DNA of 64,000 nucleotides from assembly GCF_006965485.1 (NCBI RefSeq), contig NZ_CP041360.1, forward strand, positions 7,234,501 through 7,298,500. The letters are read 5' to 3'. Numbering within the stretch: the stretch's first letter is position 1; each line of letters starts with the position of its first letter. The notes beneath the pieces were generated by a model. It saw only the letters and a program-made list of their open reading frames with translations, was not told the DNA's origin and searched no databases. This stretch comes from Spirosoma sp. KCTC 42546 (GTDB taxonomy: Bacteria; Bacteroidota; Bacteroidia; Cytophagales; Spirosomataceae). Both the position numbers and the translations under genes were made by a program. Positions 9,753 to 19,304 of this stretch are shown one piece after another.

Positions 9753-11519
9753 TTAATAGCGGTATGTGTTGCCTTTCAAATCAAAAAGCGTGATCTTCTT
9801 GCCTGACGGTTTGACCAGCGTGATTTTATCGACTTCGGTTGTGTCCATCCGCTGTACATACTCAGCATCTTTGGGCAAATACATATTGGTCAGTTGGGCA
9901 TCCTGAATTGAAAAAGGCCAGTACGTCTTTTCAATTTCATCGCGAGGGTGCAGCCGAATAGACGGATAAAGCACCGTATCTCCCGGCACATAAGCCTGCT
10001 TGATCTTTTGGGCAACCAGATAATAGGGATTAGGGCTACGCTGTCTGGCAAAATACGTGTATTTGGGCTCCTGGTCCTGATAAATGTGGTAGAGCAGCCG
10101 AATAACAAAATAACACTGGATCGCTAAAACCACCCACAGCACTTCCCGGAACTCGTTTTGGATGCGCGCAGCCTGTTGCAGCAACAAGGCCACCAGAATA
10201 ACACTGAACGGAAACGAGAAACCAGAATAACGCTGGGTAATTCCATAGGTGTGCCCATTTCGAAAGGCCATCACGATCAGAAAGAGGGTAGGTACAACGG
10301 CCAGCATGATAACAAAGACCAGGAGCGGAAGTCGTCCTTCCATCGCTTGTCTACGAATGGCCAGCAGGAGAAGATAGGCAAAGGAAGGGAGCGCAGCTAC
10401 CACTACATACTGAAGGTTGATGACCGTAACCAGCGGCAAAGCAGCTATCAGCAGAAGCGGATAAAGCAGGAATACCCACAGTGGAAGTGGGCTCATTGGG
10501 TGGTAACGATAAAGAAGGCCGACGGCGAACAAACCCAAAAACACTGAAATCGCTACATTCCGAATCCCCAGAGCATCGATTTGCCCTAGCCCATTCGAAA
10601 TAATAAACAAATCCGCCCAGATGGGTGCAGAGCGTTCAGCAACGTTGATCAACGTTGCTGGCAGAATGATCCCAAATCCATTCTTGTAGGGATCTGTGAG
10701 CGCCAGATTCCGGTAAAACTGTGCCTGATAGGCAAGCGTTTTAAAGGTATAAACCCCTCCACCAAACAGGAACCATAACGATACGAGCCCCACCCCCACC
10801 AATCCCGTCAGCAGAAAGGGTACCCAACGGCGTGCCGGTCGTACATAGATCAGTGCATAGAGACCATGACATAAAAAAACGGTGATCGTCAGGTAATGCG
10901 AGAGTAAAGCCATCACAAATACAAGTCCATATACCAACAGGCGTTTGTTTACGGCTTGCCCTGATCGATGTTGATCCAGGATCAATAAAAACAAATGAGT
11001 TGCTAATAAGGTCAGAAAAAAGCTCATCGAATAATTACGAGCCATGTGGCTATACGCAATAAAAAAGGGCTCGACAGCCGTTAACAACGCACTGAGTAAG
11101 GCTAAACGCTCGGATTTAAAATGTCGGCGAACAAACAGAAAGACCAGACCAACGAGTAGTGTACTGAACAACACGGAAGGGAAGCGCAGCGAGAAATCAC
11201 TCAGGCCAAACAACTTAGTCCACAGCCACAAAACAGCGTAATAACTAGGGCTATTGCCAATATCTCCCCTAATATTGGCACCAATAAAATCGTCAATAGA
11301 CTTTTCTTTCCAGAATTCACGGGGTGTAAAATAGGGTTTTCCAGGTGTAAAAAACACGTCCCGCTGGTTAGCCCCCTCCATAGAAATTCCCTGGGAGATA
11401 AGCAACGTATACTTTTCATCAAGGTAGATACCATAGGTGCCGGAATGGTAAACCCGTAAGGCAAAGGCCAGAATCAGAATTACTGCCAGGACTGCGTTCG
11501 TCGACTTGACTAATTTCAT
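9753..11519 (-). CDS. GT39-like membrane glycosyltransferase (ArnT/PMT-like)
   Basis: 588 residues, with about 11-13 hydrophobic segments in the first 470 and a soluble C-terminal tail of about 110. After the first helix comes a periplasmic loop with TYGIYLDEKYT; an acidic pair at this place is the catalytic feature of GT-C fold enzymes of the PMT/ArnT group (family knowledge). Members move a sugar from a polyprenyl-phosphate donor to a lipid or protein acceptor on the outer face of the inner membrane. The acceptor is unknown. It is followed on the same strand, after an inverted repeat, by no gene; upstream on the same strand is a methyltransferase. These two genes run opposite to the surrounding pectin genes. 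Confidence 0.85.
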   Translation of the reverse strand: MKLVKSTNAVLAVILILAFALRVYHSGTYGIYLDEKYTLLISQGISMEGANQRDVFFTPGKPYFTPREFWKEKSIDDFIGANIRGDIGNSPSYYAVLWLWTKLFGLSDFSLRFPSVLFSTLLVGLVFLFVRRHFKSERLALLSALLTAVEPFFIAYSHMARNYSMSFFLTLLATHLFLLILDQHRSGQAVNKRLLVYGLVFVMALLSHYLTITVFLCHGLYALIYVRPARRWVPFLLTGLVGVGLVSLWFLFGGGVYTFKTLAYQAQFYRNLALTDPYKNGFGIILPATLINVAERSAPIWADLFIISNGLGQIDALGIRNVAISVFLGLFAVGLLYRYHPMSPLPLWVFLLYPLLLIAALPLVTVINLQYVVVAALPSFAYLLLLAIRRQAMEGRLPLLVFVIMLAVVPTLFLIVMAFRNGHTYGITQRYSGFSFPFSVILVALLLQQAARIQNEFREVLWVVLAIQCYFVIRLLYHIYQDQEPKYTYFARQRSPNPYYLVAQKIKQAYVPGDTVLYPSIRLHPRDEIEKTYWPFSIQDAQLTNMYLPKDAEYVQRMDTTEVDKITLVKPSGKKITLFDLKGNTYRY

Positions 11520-11538
11520 ACATGAATGGCGTTAATTT

Positions 11539-11596
11539 AATGGACAATGGTAATGTAGACTCATTACTCATTGTCCATTATTCATTATCCATTGCT
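11539..11596. repeat. ATGGACAATG-type inverted repeat
   Basis: AATGGACAATG (11539-11549) pairs with CATTGTCCATT (11569-11579), followed by TATTCATTATCCATT. It fills the gap between the methyltransferase stop and the glycosyltransferase start and shares vocabulary with 3541, 17529 and 47870. Confidence 0.6.
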
Positions 11597-11616
11597 TATA
11601 GTTACACTTGCCAGGG

Positions 11617-12342
11617 TCATTTACGTTTCGTACAGAAGATAATAAACTGAGCTGAGAATATGTGCTTTACCACCGGTATTTTTTCCAATAGGGGCTGAAA
11701 AAAATAGATCACTTTGGCGGGGCCTGTTGGAAAGAAAAACGGAACATAGCCCACGTAATTCCAGGACCGGATCTGTCCACCTGCATTTCGTATCCATCGT
11801 TTTAGCTCCCACTGAAAGAAAGACTGCTCCTCATGCTCGATGTGGTATTGGGAGGTTCGTTCGATGATTTTCAGAATAGGGTTGTTCCCGTTGGGTTCCA
11901 TGATAATCAGATTGTCGGCCAGTTTAAAGGCATTGGTGATAGCCTTCTGCTGATCGGACAAATGATGCAACACCCCCCGAATAACGGCAACATCGTATTT
12001 CTTTGGGGGTACGGGTAGCTGATCATCGAGGAGATTGATCGAGCTAAATTGTACAGACGGATAGTTTTGTTTAGCAATCTGAATGGCAGATTCGGCCGGA
12101 TCAAACCCATGTACTTCCAACTGCGGAAAATTCTGTTTGATGTTGTGGGTGTACATACCATCTCCACAACCAATATCTACCAGCGTTTTGTAGGAAGGGT
12201 CAATGAGTTTAAAGATTTCGTCTGAAATACGTTTGTTAGCAACGTGCGACGAGAACTGAGCATTGGTGGTGTAGAGAAATCCACCATTTTCCCGCACGTT
12301 TCGATTAAACTCCTGAACATTCTTTTTTAGAGTCATATTCAT
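11617..12342 (-). CDS. Class I SAM-dependent methyltransferase
   Basis: 241 residues from the ATG at 12342 (a second ATG at 12336 and an upstream GTG at 12396 are in frame; the ATG pair is preferred). Motif I is LVDIGCGDGMYT, the SAM-binding loop; motif II acidic region VHGFDPAES; the later DVAVIRGVLHHL is typical of UbiE/COQ5-like small-molecule or lipid methyltransferases. The C-terminal 60 residues are hydrophobic and basic (VPFFFPTGPAKVIYFFQPLL), which may bring it to the membrane. It precedes the GT39-like gene on the same strand by 97 bases, so the pair may modify the same glycolipid or lipid-linked sugar (inference). Confidence 0.85.
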   Translation of the reverse strand: MNMTLKKNVQEFNRNVRENGGFLYTTNAQFSSHVANKRISDEIFKLIDPSYKTLVDIGCGDGMYTHNIKQNFPQLEVHGFDPAESAIQIAKQNYPSVQFSSINLLDDQLPVPPKKYDVAVIRGVLHHLSDQQKAITNAFKLADNLIIMEPNGNNPILKIIERTSQYHIEHEEQSFFQWELKRWIRNAGGQIRSWNYVGYVPFFFPTGPAKVIYFFQPLLEKIPVVKHIFSAQFIIFCTKRK

Positions 12343-12396
12343 GAAAGAAGATAAATCTGGTGAGAGGATAGATCCTACTAACTTCGAAATGGGCAC

Positions 12397-12750
12397 TAGT
12401 AAGCAATGACTACTAGTTAACTAGCAGACAATGGGTACTGAGAATTGAAGAGAAAAGAATCAGGTACGCTGAGGCTAACAAGCCTATAGTAAACGGTATC
12501 CGCTATATATCGTCAGGAACGTAAGATGTTCAGCTAGTTCAACTTATGCTGATGAATTTTGAAACCAAATAAAGAAATGAAATGAAAAAAAGCAACCGTT
12601 AAGCTGGATAGCAATTATTTTTTTAGATAAAGCACTCCTCCCTCCAGGTTAATTGCTCATTAATTACTTAGTAGTCGGTAGAATACACCCGGCAAGGCTT
12701 TCGTAGATAGACCTAACTAGAACGTATTACCAACCTAAGTAAGCCCTTTT
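12397..12750. other. Gene-free leader region of 12751
   Basis: About 350 bases between divergent genes. AT-rich, with an A-run near 12585. No open frame, clear palindrome or TAnnTTTG element was recognised. It must hold the promoters of the methyltransferase and of the propeller gene at 12751. Confidence 0.4.
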
Positions 12751-14286
12751 ATGAAACGCCTAACACAAACATTGCTGGCTGGTTTAGTCAGCTTATTGCT
12801 GACTCCAACCAAGCCCCTCTTAGCCCAAACAAAGCTGGGAATTTTTGAAGGACATACCGACATTGGTGCCGTGTTAAAGCCGGGATCGGCACAGTATAAT
12901 ACAAAGACCCACCAGTACGAACTCTCTGGCTCCGGCTATAATATCTGGTTCGACCACGATGAATTTCACTATCTGTGGAAACGCATCAAAGGTGATTTCA
13001 TTCTCTACACGCGGGCAAGCCTGCTGGGAAAAGGCGTTGATCCGCACCGCAAAGTTGGCTGGATGGTTCGGAGCAGCCTCGACGGCAAATCGGCCCATAT
13101 CAACGCGGCCGAACATGGTGATGGCCTTACGTCCCTGCAATTCCGCCGTACAACCGGGGCCAATACTGAAGAAGTCCGTTCGAAATTAACGCACGCCGAT
13201 GTGATCCAACTGGAACGAAAAGGGAACACCTACACCATGCGGGTCGCCAAATTTGGCGAACCCTTCGTGACCGAACAGGTGACTGATTTAAATCTGGGCG
13301 ACGAAGTGTATGTAGGACTCTTCATCGGATCGCACAACAAAGACGTACTTGAGCAGGGTACCTTCCGCGATGTGCGTATCAGCGTACCCGCTCATGATGG
13401 CCTCGTCCCCTACCGCGAATACCTGGCCAGTAACCTGGAGATATTGGACGTAGCCACAGGTAACCGGCAGGTGATCTTCAACGCACCCAAGTCCATTCAG
13501 GCTCCTAACTGGATGCCCAATGGAAAAACCCTACTCTATAATGGCGACGGCCAGATGTATAGCTTCAATCTGGCAAAAGGTCAACCCTCTGTGCTGAACA
13601 CGGGAGATGTAAAAAATAACAACAATGACCACGTACTGTCGTTCGATGGTAAAATGCTGGGACTGAGTAGTGGCGTAAAAGAGTTAGGTGGTTCTATCAT
13701 TTACACCGTACCGGCAACGGGCGGCACACCGAAACAGATTACCCCCAAAGGTCCCTCCTACCTGCATGGCTGGTCGCCGGATAAGAAAACGCTGGTCTTT
13801 ACGGGCTCACGGAATGACGAGTACGACATTTACAGTGTCCCCTCTGTCGGTGGCCCCGAAACCCGATTAACCGAAGCGAAAGGGCTTGATGACGGTCCCG
13901 AATACACGCCCGATGGCAAGTACATTTATTTCAACTCCAGCCGTACCGGCACCATGCAACTCTACCGTATGAAAGCCGACGGTAGCGAGCAGGAAGCGAT
14001 TACGAATGGGGAGTTTCACGACTGGTTCCCGCACATCTCACCCGATGGCAAATGGATCGTATTCCTGTCCTTTTTGAAGGAAGAAGTAAAAGCGGATGAT
14101 CACCCATTTTACAAGCACGTTTACCTGCGCCTGTTACCTATCTCGGGTGTTGGCCAACCCAAAGTGATTGCATACATCTACGGAGGACAAGGTACCATTA
14201 ATACCCCTTCGTGGTCGCCAGATAGCAAACGGGTTGCCTTTATCAGCAATACGGCGGAGAGTAGTATTAGTCCTGTTGAGAAATAA
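12751..14286 (+). CDS. Secreted protein: DUF1349-like lectin domain plus TolB/PD40-type beta-propeller
   Basis: 511 residues with a signal peptide ending near LLAQ (residue 26). Residues about 30-220 look like a concanavalin-type DUF1349 domain (WMVRSSLDGKSAH, DEVYVGLFIGSH). Residues about 225-510 are a TolB-like propeller with repeated SPDGK/WSPD blades. The propeller keeps several histidines at blade ends (NNNDHVLSFDG, YLHGWSPD, FHDWFPHISPDG, DDHPFYKHVYL), recalling PL22 oligogalacturonate lyases, which are propellers with a histidine-bound metal (family knowledge; the match here is by eye). It is the first gene of the pectin locus and is followed by a terminator at 14435. It could be an enzyme or a binding protein. 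Confidence 0.8.
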   Translation: MKRLTQTLLAGLVSLLLTPTKPLLAQTKLGIFEGHTDIGAVLKPGSAQYNTKTHQYELSGSGYNIWFDHDEFHYLWKRIKGDFILYTRASLLGKGVDPHRKVGWMVRSSLDGKSAHINAAEHGDGLTSLQFRRTTGANTEEVRSKLTHADVIQLERKGNTYTMRVAKFGEPFVTEQVTDLNLGDEVYVGLFIGSHNKDVLEQGTFRDVRISVPAHDGLVPYREYLASNLEILDVATGNRQVIFNAPKSIQAPNWMPNGKTLLYNGDGQMYSFNLAKGQPSVLNTGDVKNNNNDHVLSFDGKMLGLSSGVKELGGSIIYTVPATGGTPKQITPKGPSYLHGWSPDKKTLVFTGSRNDEYDIYSVPSVGGPETRLTEAKGLDDGPEYTPDGKYIYFNSSRTGTMQLYRMKADGSEQEAITNGEFHDWFPHISPDGKWIVFLSFLKEEVKADDHPFYKHVYLRLLPISGVGQPKVIAYIYGGQGTINTPSWSPDSKRVAFISNTAESSISPVEK

Positions 14287-14434
14287 GAGCGCTCGCTAAT
14301 TACCCAAATGTTACCATATTAATTATTTATTTAACAAAATACCAAGACTACTTACCTTTTGGTATAGATATTGCTTCTTTTAATTTCATTCTGTTAACTG
14401 TGGGCGCAGTTATAGTAATGTAGATGTAATAGGA

Positions 14435-14466
14435 AACGCTGGCTCCGTTAGGGCCAGCGTTTTTTG
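14435..14466 (+). terminator. Rho-independent terminator after 12751
   Basis: Stem AACGCTGGC (14435-14443) and GCCAGCGTT (14453-14461) with a 9-nt loop, followed by TTTTT. It ends the transcript of the propeller gene about 150 bases after its stop codon and separates it from the GH28 gene. Confidence 0.85.
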
Positions 14467-14732
14467 GTTTAGCACGGTGTGGATTCAACAAATACCATCT
14501 TGGGGCGGACATAAGACAAGCTCATCCTGACTGAACTATCGGCCTGGGCAGTCCCTTCTTTTTTCGGCAGGATTGCAACCGTACTGTATAGTATTATTTA
14601 AATAATTATTAGAGAATAGCCCTTATTTAGTTAAACTATTCCAGTAATCAATAAAACTATTTGCGGCCTTATACCCCGTTGTTTGTCCTTGGTAGTATAA
14701 GCCCACGGCTGCCGAGTCTTGAACCAGAAGAA

Positions 14733-16382
14733 ATGAATAAACATCAATTCCTAGTAGTTGCTGCTCTTGCAACACTGACCAATATTCCGACATGGGCGCA
14801 ATCTCCTCCTACCTATAGCTGGACTAATCTGCCCAAAATCGCTCAACCCGCTTTTCGAAAGGATACGATAACGATTCTGGCGCATGGCGCAAAACCCGAT
14901 GGCGTTACGCTGAATACGAAGTCGATCAATGCGGCCATTGCTGCCTGTAGCCAGAAAGGTGGTGGCGTGGTACTGGTGCCCGCTGGCTTATGGATGACGG
15001 GCCCAATTGAGCTGAAAAGCAACGTCAATCTACACCTGAAAAAATCGGCGACCCTGCTATTTACCACCGACAAAAGCCAGTATGCACTGGTCGAAGGTAC
15101 GTACGAAGGCAAACGAGCCGCCCGGAATCAATCGCCCATTTCGGGGGTGAATCTGGAAAACGTAGCTATTACGGGTCAGGGAATTGTTGATGGCAATGGA
15201 GATGTATGGCGAGCCGTAAACAAAGGACAGTTGACCGACAGCCAGTGGCAGGAGAAAGTAGCGTCGGGCGGGGTGTTGAAAGACGATGGCAAGGTCTGGT
15301 ATCCGAGTGAGCAGTTTAAACGGGCCGCTACAGAAAATAAAAGTATGTTGCTGGCAGCCGGGAAAACTCCTCAGGATTTTGCCGATATGAAGGACTTTCT
15401 GCGGCCTAATCTGCTGGTGCTGACGTCCTGCAAAAAAGTGTTACTGGACGGCGTTACGTTCCAGAATTCGCCCGCCTGGTGTCTGCATCCGCTGATGTGT
15501 CAGGACCTGACTATCCGAAACGTCACCACCAAGAATCCAGAATACGCCCATAACGGCGATGGTATGGATATCGAATCCTGCAAGAACTTCCTGATCGAAG
15601 GGTGCACGCTCGATGTGGGCGACGATGCCATTTGCATCAAATCCGGCAAAGACGAAGAAGGTCGTAAGCGCGGCATGCCGACAGAAAACGGCATCATTCG
15701 GAATAACACCGTCTACAACGGTCACGGCGGATTTGTGGTGGGTAGCGAAATGAGCGGAGGTGCCCGCTATATTTTCGTCTCGAACTGCACATTCATGGGG
15801 ACCGATAAAGGGCTTCGTTTCAAATCGGTGCGGGGTCGTGGTGGCGTTGTCGAGCACATCTACGCGAAAGACATTTTCATGAAAGACATTGCGCAGGAAG
15901 CTATCTTCTTCGATATGTACTACTTCGTCAAATTCGCGACGGATGGGGAACGAGATGAACGCCCGGTCGTGAATGAAGGGACACCTATCTTCCAGAATAT
16001 GAAGTTTGAGAACATTGTCTGCAATGGAGCCAAAAAGGGCGTTTTCATTCGGGGATTGCCCGAAATGGCGGTCAAGAATATTACAATGAGCAACCTGGTT
16101 CTTCAGGCCGACAAAGGCGTGGAGTTGATCGACGCCAGTGGTATTCGTCTTGACCATGTACAGTTAATAACCAACGATACCAAGCCCGTCATTCTGGTCG
16201 ACAACAGCAGCAATCTTACGTTCGATACCGTTCAGTACGATGCGAATACCAGTTTGTTGTTTTCAATAACGGGCGAGCGTAGCCAGGCCATTCGGGTCTC
16301 CCACACCGATCTCACCAAAGCCAAAACCAAAGCTGAGTTCAGCAAAGGTGCAGTCGAAAAGCAATTGGTTATAAGCCAGTAG
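14733..16382 (+). CDS. Polygalacturonase, glycoside hydrolase family 28
   Basis: 549 residues from the ATG at 14733, which puts a signal peptide (MNKHQFLVVAALATL...TWAQ) at the N-terminus; the frame is open upstream to 14661 but that extension has no signal-like content. The right-handed beta-helix motifs of GH28 are present: NGDGMDI, catalytic Asp297-Asp298 in VGDDAICIKSG, His331 in GHGGF, and Arg362/Lys364 in LRFKS. It hydrolyses alpha-1,4-galacturonosyl bonds of pectin, probably in the periplasm or at the surface. The insert around residues 150-220 (KDDGKVWYPSEQFKR) is usual for Bacteroidota exo-type members. It starts the run GH28-CE8-GH43-GH105. Confidence 0.94.
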   Translation: MNKHQFLVVAALATLTNIPTWAQSPPTYSWTNLPKIAQPAFRKDTITILAHGAKPDGVTLNTKSINAAIAACSQKGGGVVLVPAGLWMTGPIELKSNVNLHLKKSATLLFTTDKSQYALVEGTYEGKRAARNQSPISGVNLENVAITGQGIVDGNGDVWRAVNKGQLTDSQWQEKVASGGVLKDDGKVWYPSEQFKRAATENKSMLLAAGKTPQDFADMKDFLRPNLLVLTSCKKVLLDGVTFQNSPAWCLHPLMCQDLTIRNVTTKNPEYAHNGDGMDIESCKNFLIEGCTLDVGDDAICIKSGKDEEGRKRGMPTENGIIRNNTVYNGHGGFVVGSEMSGGARYIFVSNCTFMGTDKGLRFKSVRGRGGVVEHIYAKDIFMKDIAQEAIFFDMYYFVKFATDGERDERPVVNEGTPIFQNMKFENIVCNGAKKGVFIRGLPEMAVKNITMSNLVLQADKGVELIDASGIRLDHVQLITNDTKPVILVDNSSNLTFDTVQYDANTSLLFSITGERSQAIRVSHTDLTKAKTKAEFSKGAVEKQLVISQ

Positions 16383-16398
16383 GTAACGATTAAATTAA

Positions 16399-16469
16399 CC
16401 ACAGAGGCACAGAGAACACAGAGTTTACATAGAGCTTGTTTAAACTCTGTGTTCTCTGTGCCTCTGTGG
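16399..16469. repeat. CACAGAGG-type inverted repeat, copy 2
   Basis: Perfect 29-nt arms: 16399-16427 (starting CCACAGAGGCACAGAG) and 16441-16469, with a 13-nt loop. Located 17 bases after the GH28 stop codon. Same family as 5203-5270. No T-run follows. Confidence 0.85.
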
Positions 16470-16521
16470 ACAATAAAATGTATTCGTGCTTAAACCCCTT
16501 GACCGTTCCAACTATAATCCA

Positions 16522-17529
16522 ATGATTCGATTTTCATTCCTGCTTTGCCTATTGATCTGGGCAACAGGCACATTTGCCCAGACTCCTCCGCCTGCTTCCC
16601 CCACGTCTCCGGCTTCGGTTACCGTGGCCCTGGATGGAAGTGGCAACTTCAAAACGATTCAGGAGGCCGTCAACAGCTTCCGCGACCATATGCAAGTTCG
16701 GGTTACGCTCTATGTTAGGAACGGCGTGTATGCCGAAAAACTCGTTATTCCGTCCTGGAAACCCAATATCCACGTTATCGGCGAAAGTAAAGACGGGGTC
16801 ATTATTACGGGTGATGATTACTCAGGGAAAGACTATCCGGGCGGGAAGGATGGAACAGGGAAGGATAAATTCAGTACCTACACCTCCTACACGGTTTTAG
16901 TCGATGCGCCCGATGTTATTCTGGAGAATCTGACCATTCGGAATACCGCTGGTCGGGTTGGACAGGCTGTGGCGCTACATGTAGAAGGCGACCGGTTTGT
17001 GTGCAAAAATTGCATGCTGTTAGGCAATCAGGATACGTTGTACGCAGCCGCCGAAGGAAGCCGACAGTACTATGAAAATTGCTTTATCGAAGGAACGACC
17101 GATTTCATTTTCGGAAAATCAATCTCTGTTTTCCAATCCTGCACCATCAAAAGCTTATCGGACTCGTTCATCACCGCGGCTGCTACGCCTGACTATCAGC
17201 AGTATGGATTCGTCTTTTTCGATTGTAAACTCATTGCCGATCCAGCCGCGAAAAAAGTATATCTGGGTCGCCCCTGGCGTCCGTATGCCAAAACGATTTT
17301 CATTCGAACCGAAATGGGCGACCATATTCTGCCCGTCGGTTGGGACAACTGGGGCAATGCGGCCAATGAAAAAACGGTGCTCTATGCTGAATACGGCAGT
17401 ACCGGCGTTGGCGGAAATACAGCAAAGCGAATCGCCTGGTCGAAACAGCTAACCGCTAAAGAAGTACGCCAGTACACCGTGGCCAGTATCTTCTCCGAGA
17501 AATCACTCTGGCTACCGGAAAAGCAATGA
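16522..17529 (+). CDS. Pectinesterase, carbohydrate esterase family 8
   Basis: 335 residues from the ATG at 16522, giving a clear signal peptide (MIRFSFLLCLLIWATGTFAQ). Residues TVALDGSGNFKTIQEAV mark the start of the beta-helix. Catalytic motifs of CE8 are all visible: GNQDTLYA (transition-state Gln and acid/base Asp), TTDFIFG (nucleophile Asp) and LGRPWRPYA (Arg/Trp of the active site). It removes methyl esters from homogalacturonan, making it accessible to the GH28 enzyme encoded upstream. It lies between two intergenic repeats and 67 bases before the GH43 gene. Confidence 0.95.
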   Translation: MIRFSFLLCLLIWATGTFAQTPPPASPTSPASVTVALDGSGNFKTIQEAVNSFRDHMQVRVTLYVRNGVYAEKLVIPSWKPNIHVIGESKDGVIITGDDYSGKDYPGGKDGTGKDKFSTYTSYTVLVDAPDVILENLTIRNTAGRVGQAVALHVEGDRFVCKNCMLLGNQDTLYAAAEGSRQYYENCFIEGTTDFIFGKSISVFQSCTIKSLSDSFITAAATPDYQQYGFVFFDCKLIADPAAKKVYLGRPWRPYAKTIFIRTEMGDHILPVGWDNWGNAANEKTVLYAEYGSTGVGGNTAKRIAWSKQLTAKEVRQYTVASIFSEKSLWLPEKQ

Positions 17530-17580
17530 AGAATGAAGAATGGACAATGTAGAATAGAGAGTCTGTACTCATTATCCATC
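17529..17580. repeat. GAATGGACAATGTAGAATAG-type repeat
   Basis: Short AT-rich stretch after the pectinesterase stop with the words GAATGGACAATG and CATTATCCATC, matching the family at 3541, 11539 and 47870. Arms are imperfect here. Confidence 0.5.
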
Positions 17581-17596
17581 ACCAATACCTACTCGT

Positions 17597-19294
17597 ATGA
17601 AATCACAGTTACTCTCTTGGGCATTTTTTCTTGTCACACTTCCTGGGTTTGCACAGAATACTGTATCGAAACCTTCTTCATTTGATGTATCAACGCCTTA
17701 TGTGTCGAAAGTTTGGGTAGCGGACTTAGGCAATGGCTCTTACAAAAACCCCGTTCTGGACGCCGATTATTCGGACCCCGATGCCTGCCGGGCGGGAGAT
17801 GATTTCTATCTGGTCGCATCCAGTTTCGATGCCATTCCGGGTTTGCCCATCCTTCATTCAAAAGACCTGGTGAACTGGACCATCATCGGTCATGCCCTGA
17901 AGCGTCAGCCCCCTTTCGATCATTTCGAGAAGACCCAGCACGGTAACGGGGTTTGGGCACCTGCTATTCGCTACCACAACAAGGAGTTCTACATCTATTA
18001 CCCCGACCCCGATTTTGGCATCTACCTGACCAAAGCCACTAACCCGGCTGGCCCCTGGTCGGCACCAGTGCTGGTTGAAAGCGGCAAAGGATTGATTGAC
18101 CCTTGCCCGCTTTGGGATGACAATGGGCAGGTATATCTGGTACACGGCTGGGCGGGTAGCCGGGCCGGGATTAAAAGCATCATTACGGTAAAAAAGCTAA
18201 GTCCCGATGGCACAAAGGTGACGGACGAAGGTGCCATTGTGTACGACGGCCACGAAACCGACCCTACCATCGAAGGGCCGAAAATCTATAAACGGAACAG
18301 CTACTACTACATCTTTGCCCCGGCGGGTGGCGTACCTACGGGCTGGCAACTGGTGTTACGTTCGAAAAGTATTTATGGACCCTACGAACGGAAAGTCGTT
18401 ATGGATCAGGGCAAAACGCCCATCAACGGGCCGCATCAGGGCGCGTGGGTCACGACAAATCCGGGCAAAGGGAAAGCCGCTGAAGACTGGTTTTTACATT
18501 TCCAGGATAAAGAAGCCTATGGCCGGGTGGTACATCTGCAACCGATGAAGTGGGTGTCCGACTGGCCCGTGATTGGCGTAGATCCCGATGGCGACGGCAA
18601 GGGCGAACCCGTGTTGACCTATAAAAAACCAAATCACACCAGCGGAAAATCCTATCCGGTTGCTACCCCCGCTGAATCGGATGAGTTTAACACAACAGCA
18701 CTGGGCTTGCAATGGCAGTGGCAGGCGAACCCGAAAGGCATTTGGCACACAACCAGTCGGCAGGGATTCCTGCGATTGTACTCCTACAAAACACCGGAGG
18801 ACGCGAAAAATAACTGGGAGGTGCCAAACCTGCTGATGCAGAAATTTCCGACAGAAACCTTCATGGCCACCACAAAGGTCATCTTCAAGCCGAATCCGAA
18901 ACTGGAAAATGAAAAGGCAGGCTTGATAATTATGGGGTTGAGCTATGCCAATCTGATGCTAAAAAGTAGCAAAGAGGGACTTGCTCTGGTCTACGGTGTT
19001 TGTAAGAAGGCATCGGAAGGAAAATCCGAAGAAGAGACAGTCATTACCCGTATCAATCCGGGCACCCCGGTTTACCTGCGCGTTGCTGTAACGAAAGGGG
19101 CGAAATGCCAGTTCAGTTACAGTTTAGACGGGCAGAATTTCACAAAAACAGGCGATAGTTTTCAAGCCGAAGTAGGTCGCTGGATCGGCGCTAAAATGGG
19201 CATCTTCTGCACCCGTACCACCCAGATCAACGATTCGGGTTATGCTGATTTCGACTGGTTCCGGGTAGAGCCCGTGACAAGCGTTACACCTTAA
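17597..19294 (+). CDS. Glycoside hydrolase family 43 (beta-xylosidase/arabinofuranosidase type)
   Basis: 565 residues with a signal peptide (MKSQLLSWAFFLVTLPGFAQ). The five-bladed propeller shows the GH43 triad context: catalytic base Asp in NPVLDADYSDPDACR, the pKa-modulating Asp in GLIDPCPLWDD, and the acid Glu in TIEGPKIYKR. A C-terminal concanavalin-type domain (about residues 360-560, ESDEFNTTALGLQWQWQAN) matches the beta-xylosidase C-terminal module. It probably removes arabinose or xylose from pectin side chains in the periplasm. The next gene starts 10 bases after its stop, so the two form an operon. Confidence 0.92.
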   Translation: MKSQLLSWAFFLVTLPGFAQNTVSKPSSFDVSTPYVSKVWVADLGNGSYKNPVLDADYSDPDACRAGDDFYLVASSFDAIPGLPILHSKDLVNWTIIGHALKRQPPFDHFEKTQHGNGVWAPAIRYHNKEFYIYYPDPDFGIYLTKATNPAGPWSAPVLVESGKGLIDPCPLWDDNGQVYLVHGWAGSRAGIKSIITVKKLSPDGTKVTDEGAIVYDGHETDPTIEGPKIYKRNSYYYIFAPAGGVPTGWQLVLRSKSIYGPYERKVVMDQGKTPINGPHQGAWVTTNPGKGKAAEDWFLHFQDKEAYGRVVHLQPMKWVSDWPVIGVDPDGDGKGEPVLTYKKPNHTSGKSYPVATPAESDEFNTTALGLQWQWQANPKGIWHTTSRQGFLRLYSYKTPEDAKNNWEVPNLLMQKFPTETFMATTKVIFKPNPKLENEKAGLIIMGLSYANLMLKSSKEGLALVYGVCKKASEGKSEEETVITRINPGTPVYLRVAVTKGAKCQFSYSLDGQNFTKTGDSFQAEVGRWIGAKMGIFCTRTTQINDSGYADFDWFRVEPVTSVTP

Positions 19295-19304
19295 TACCCT
19301 ACTA

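Noticed and set aside
15441..16157. 238-codon minus-strand open frame
   Set aside because: It is antisense to the catalytic core of the GH28 gene and mirrors its codon bias.
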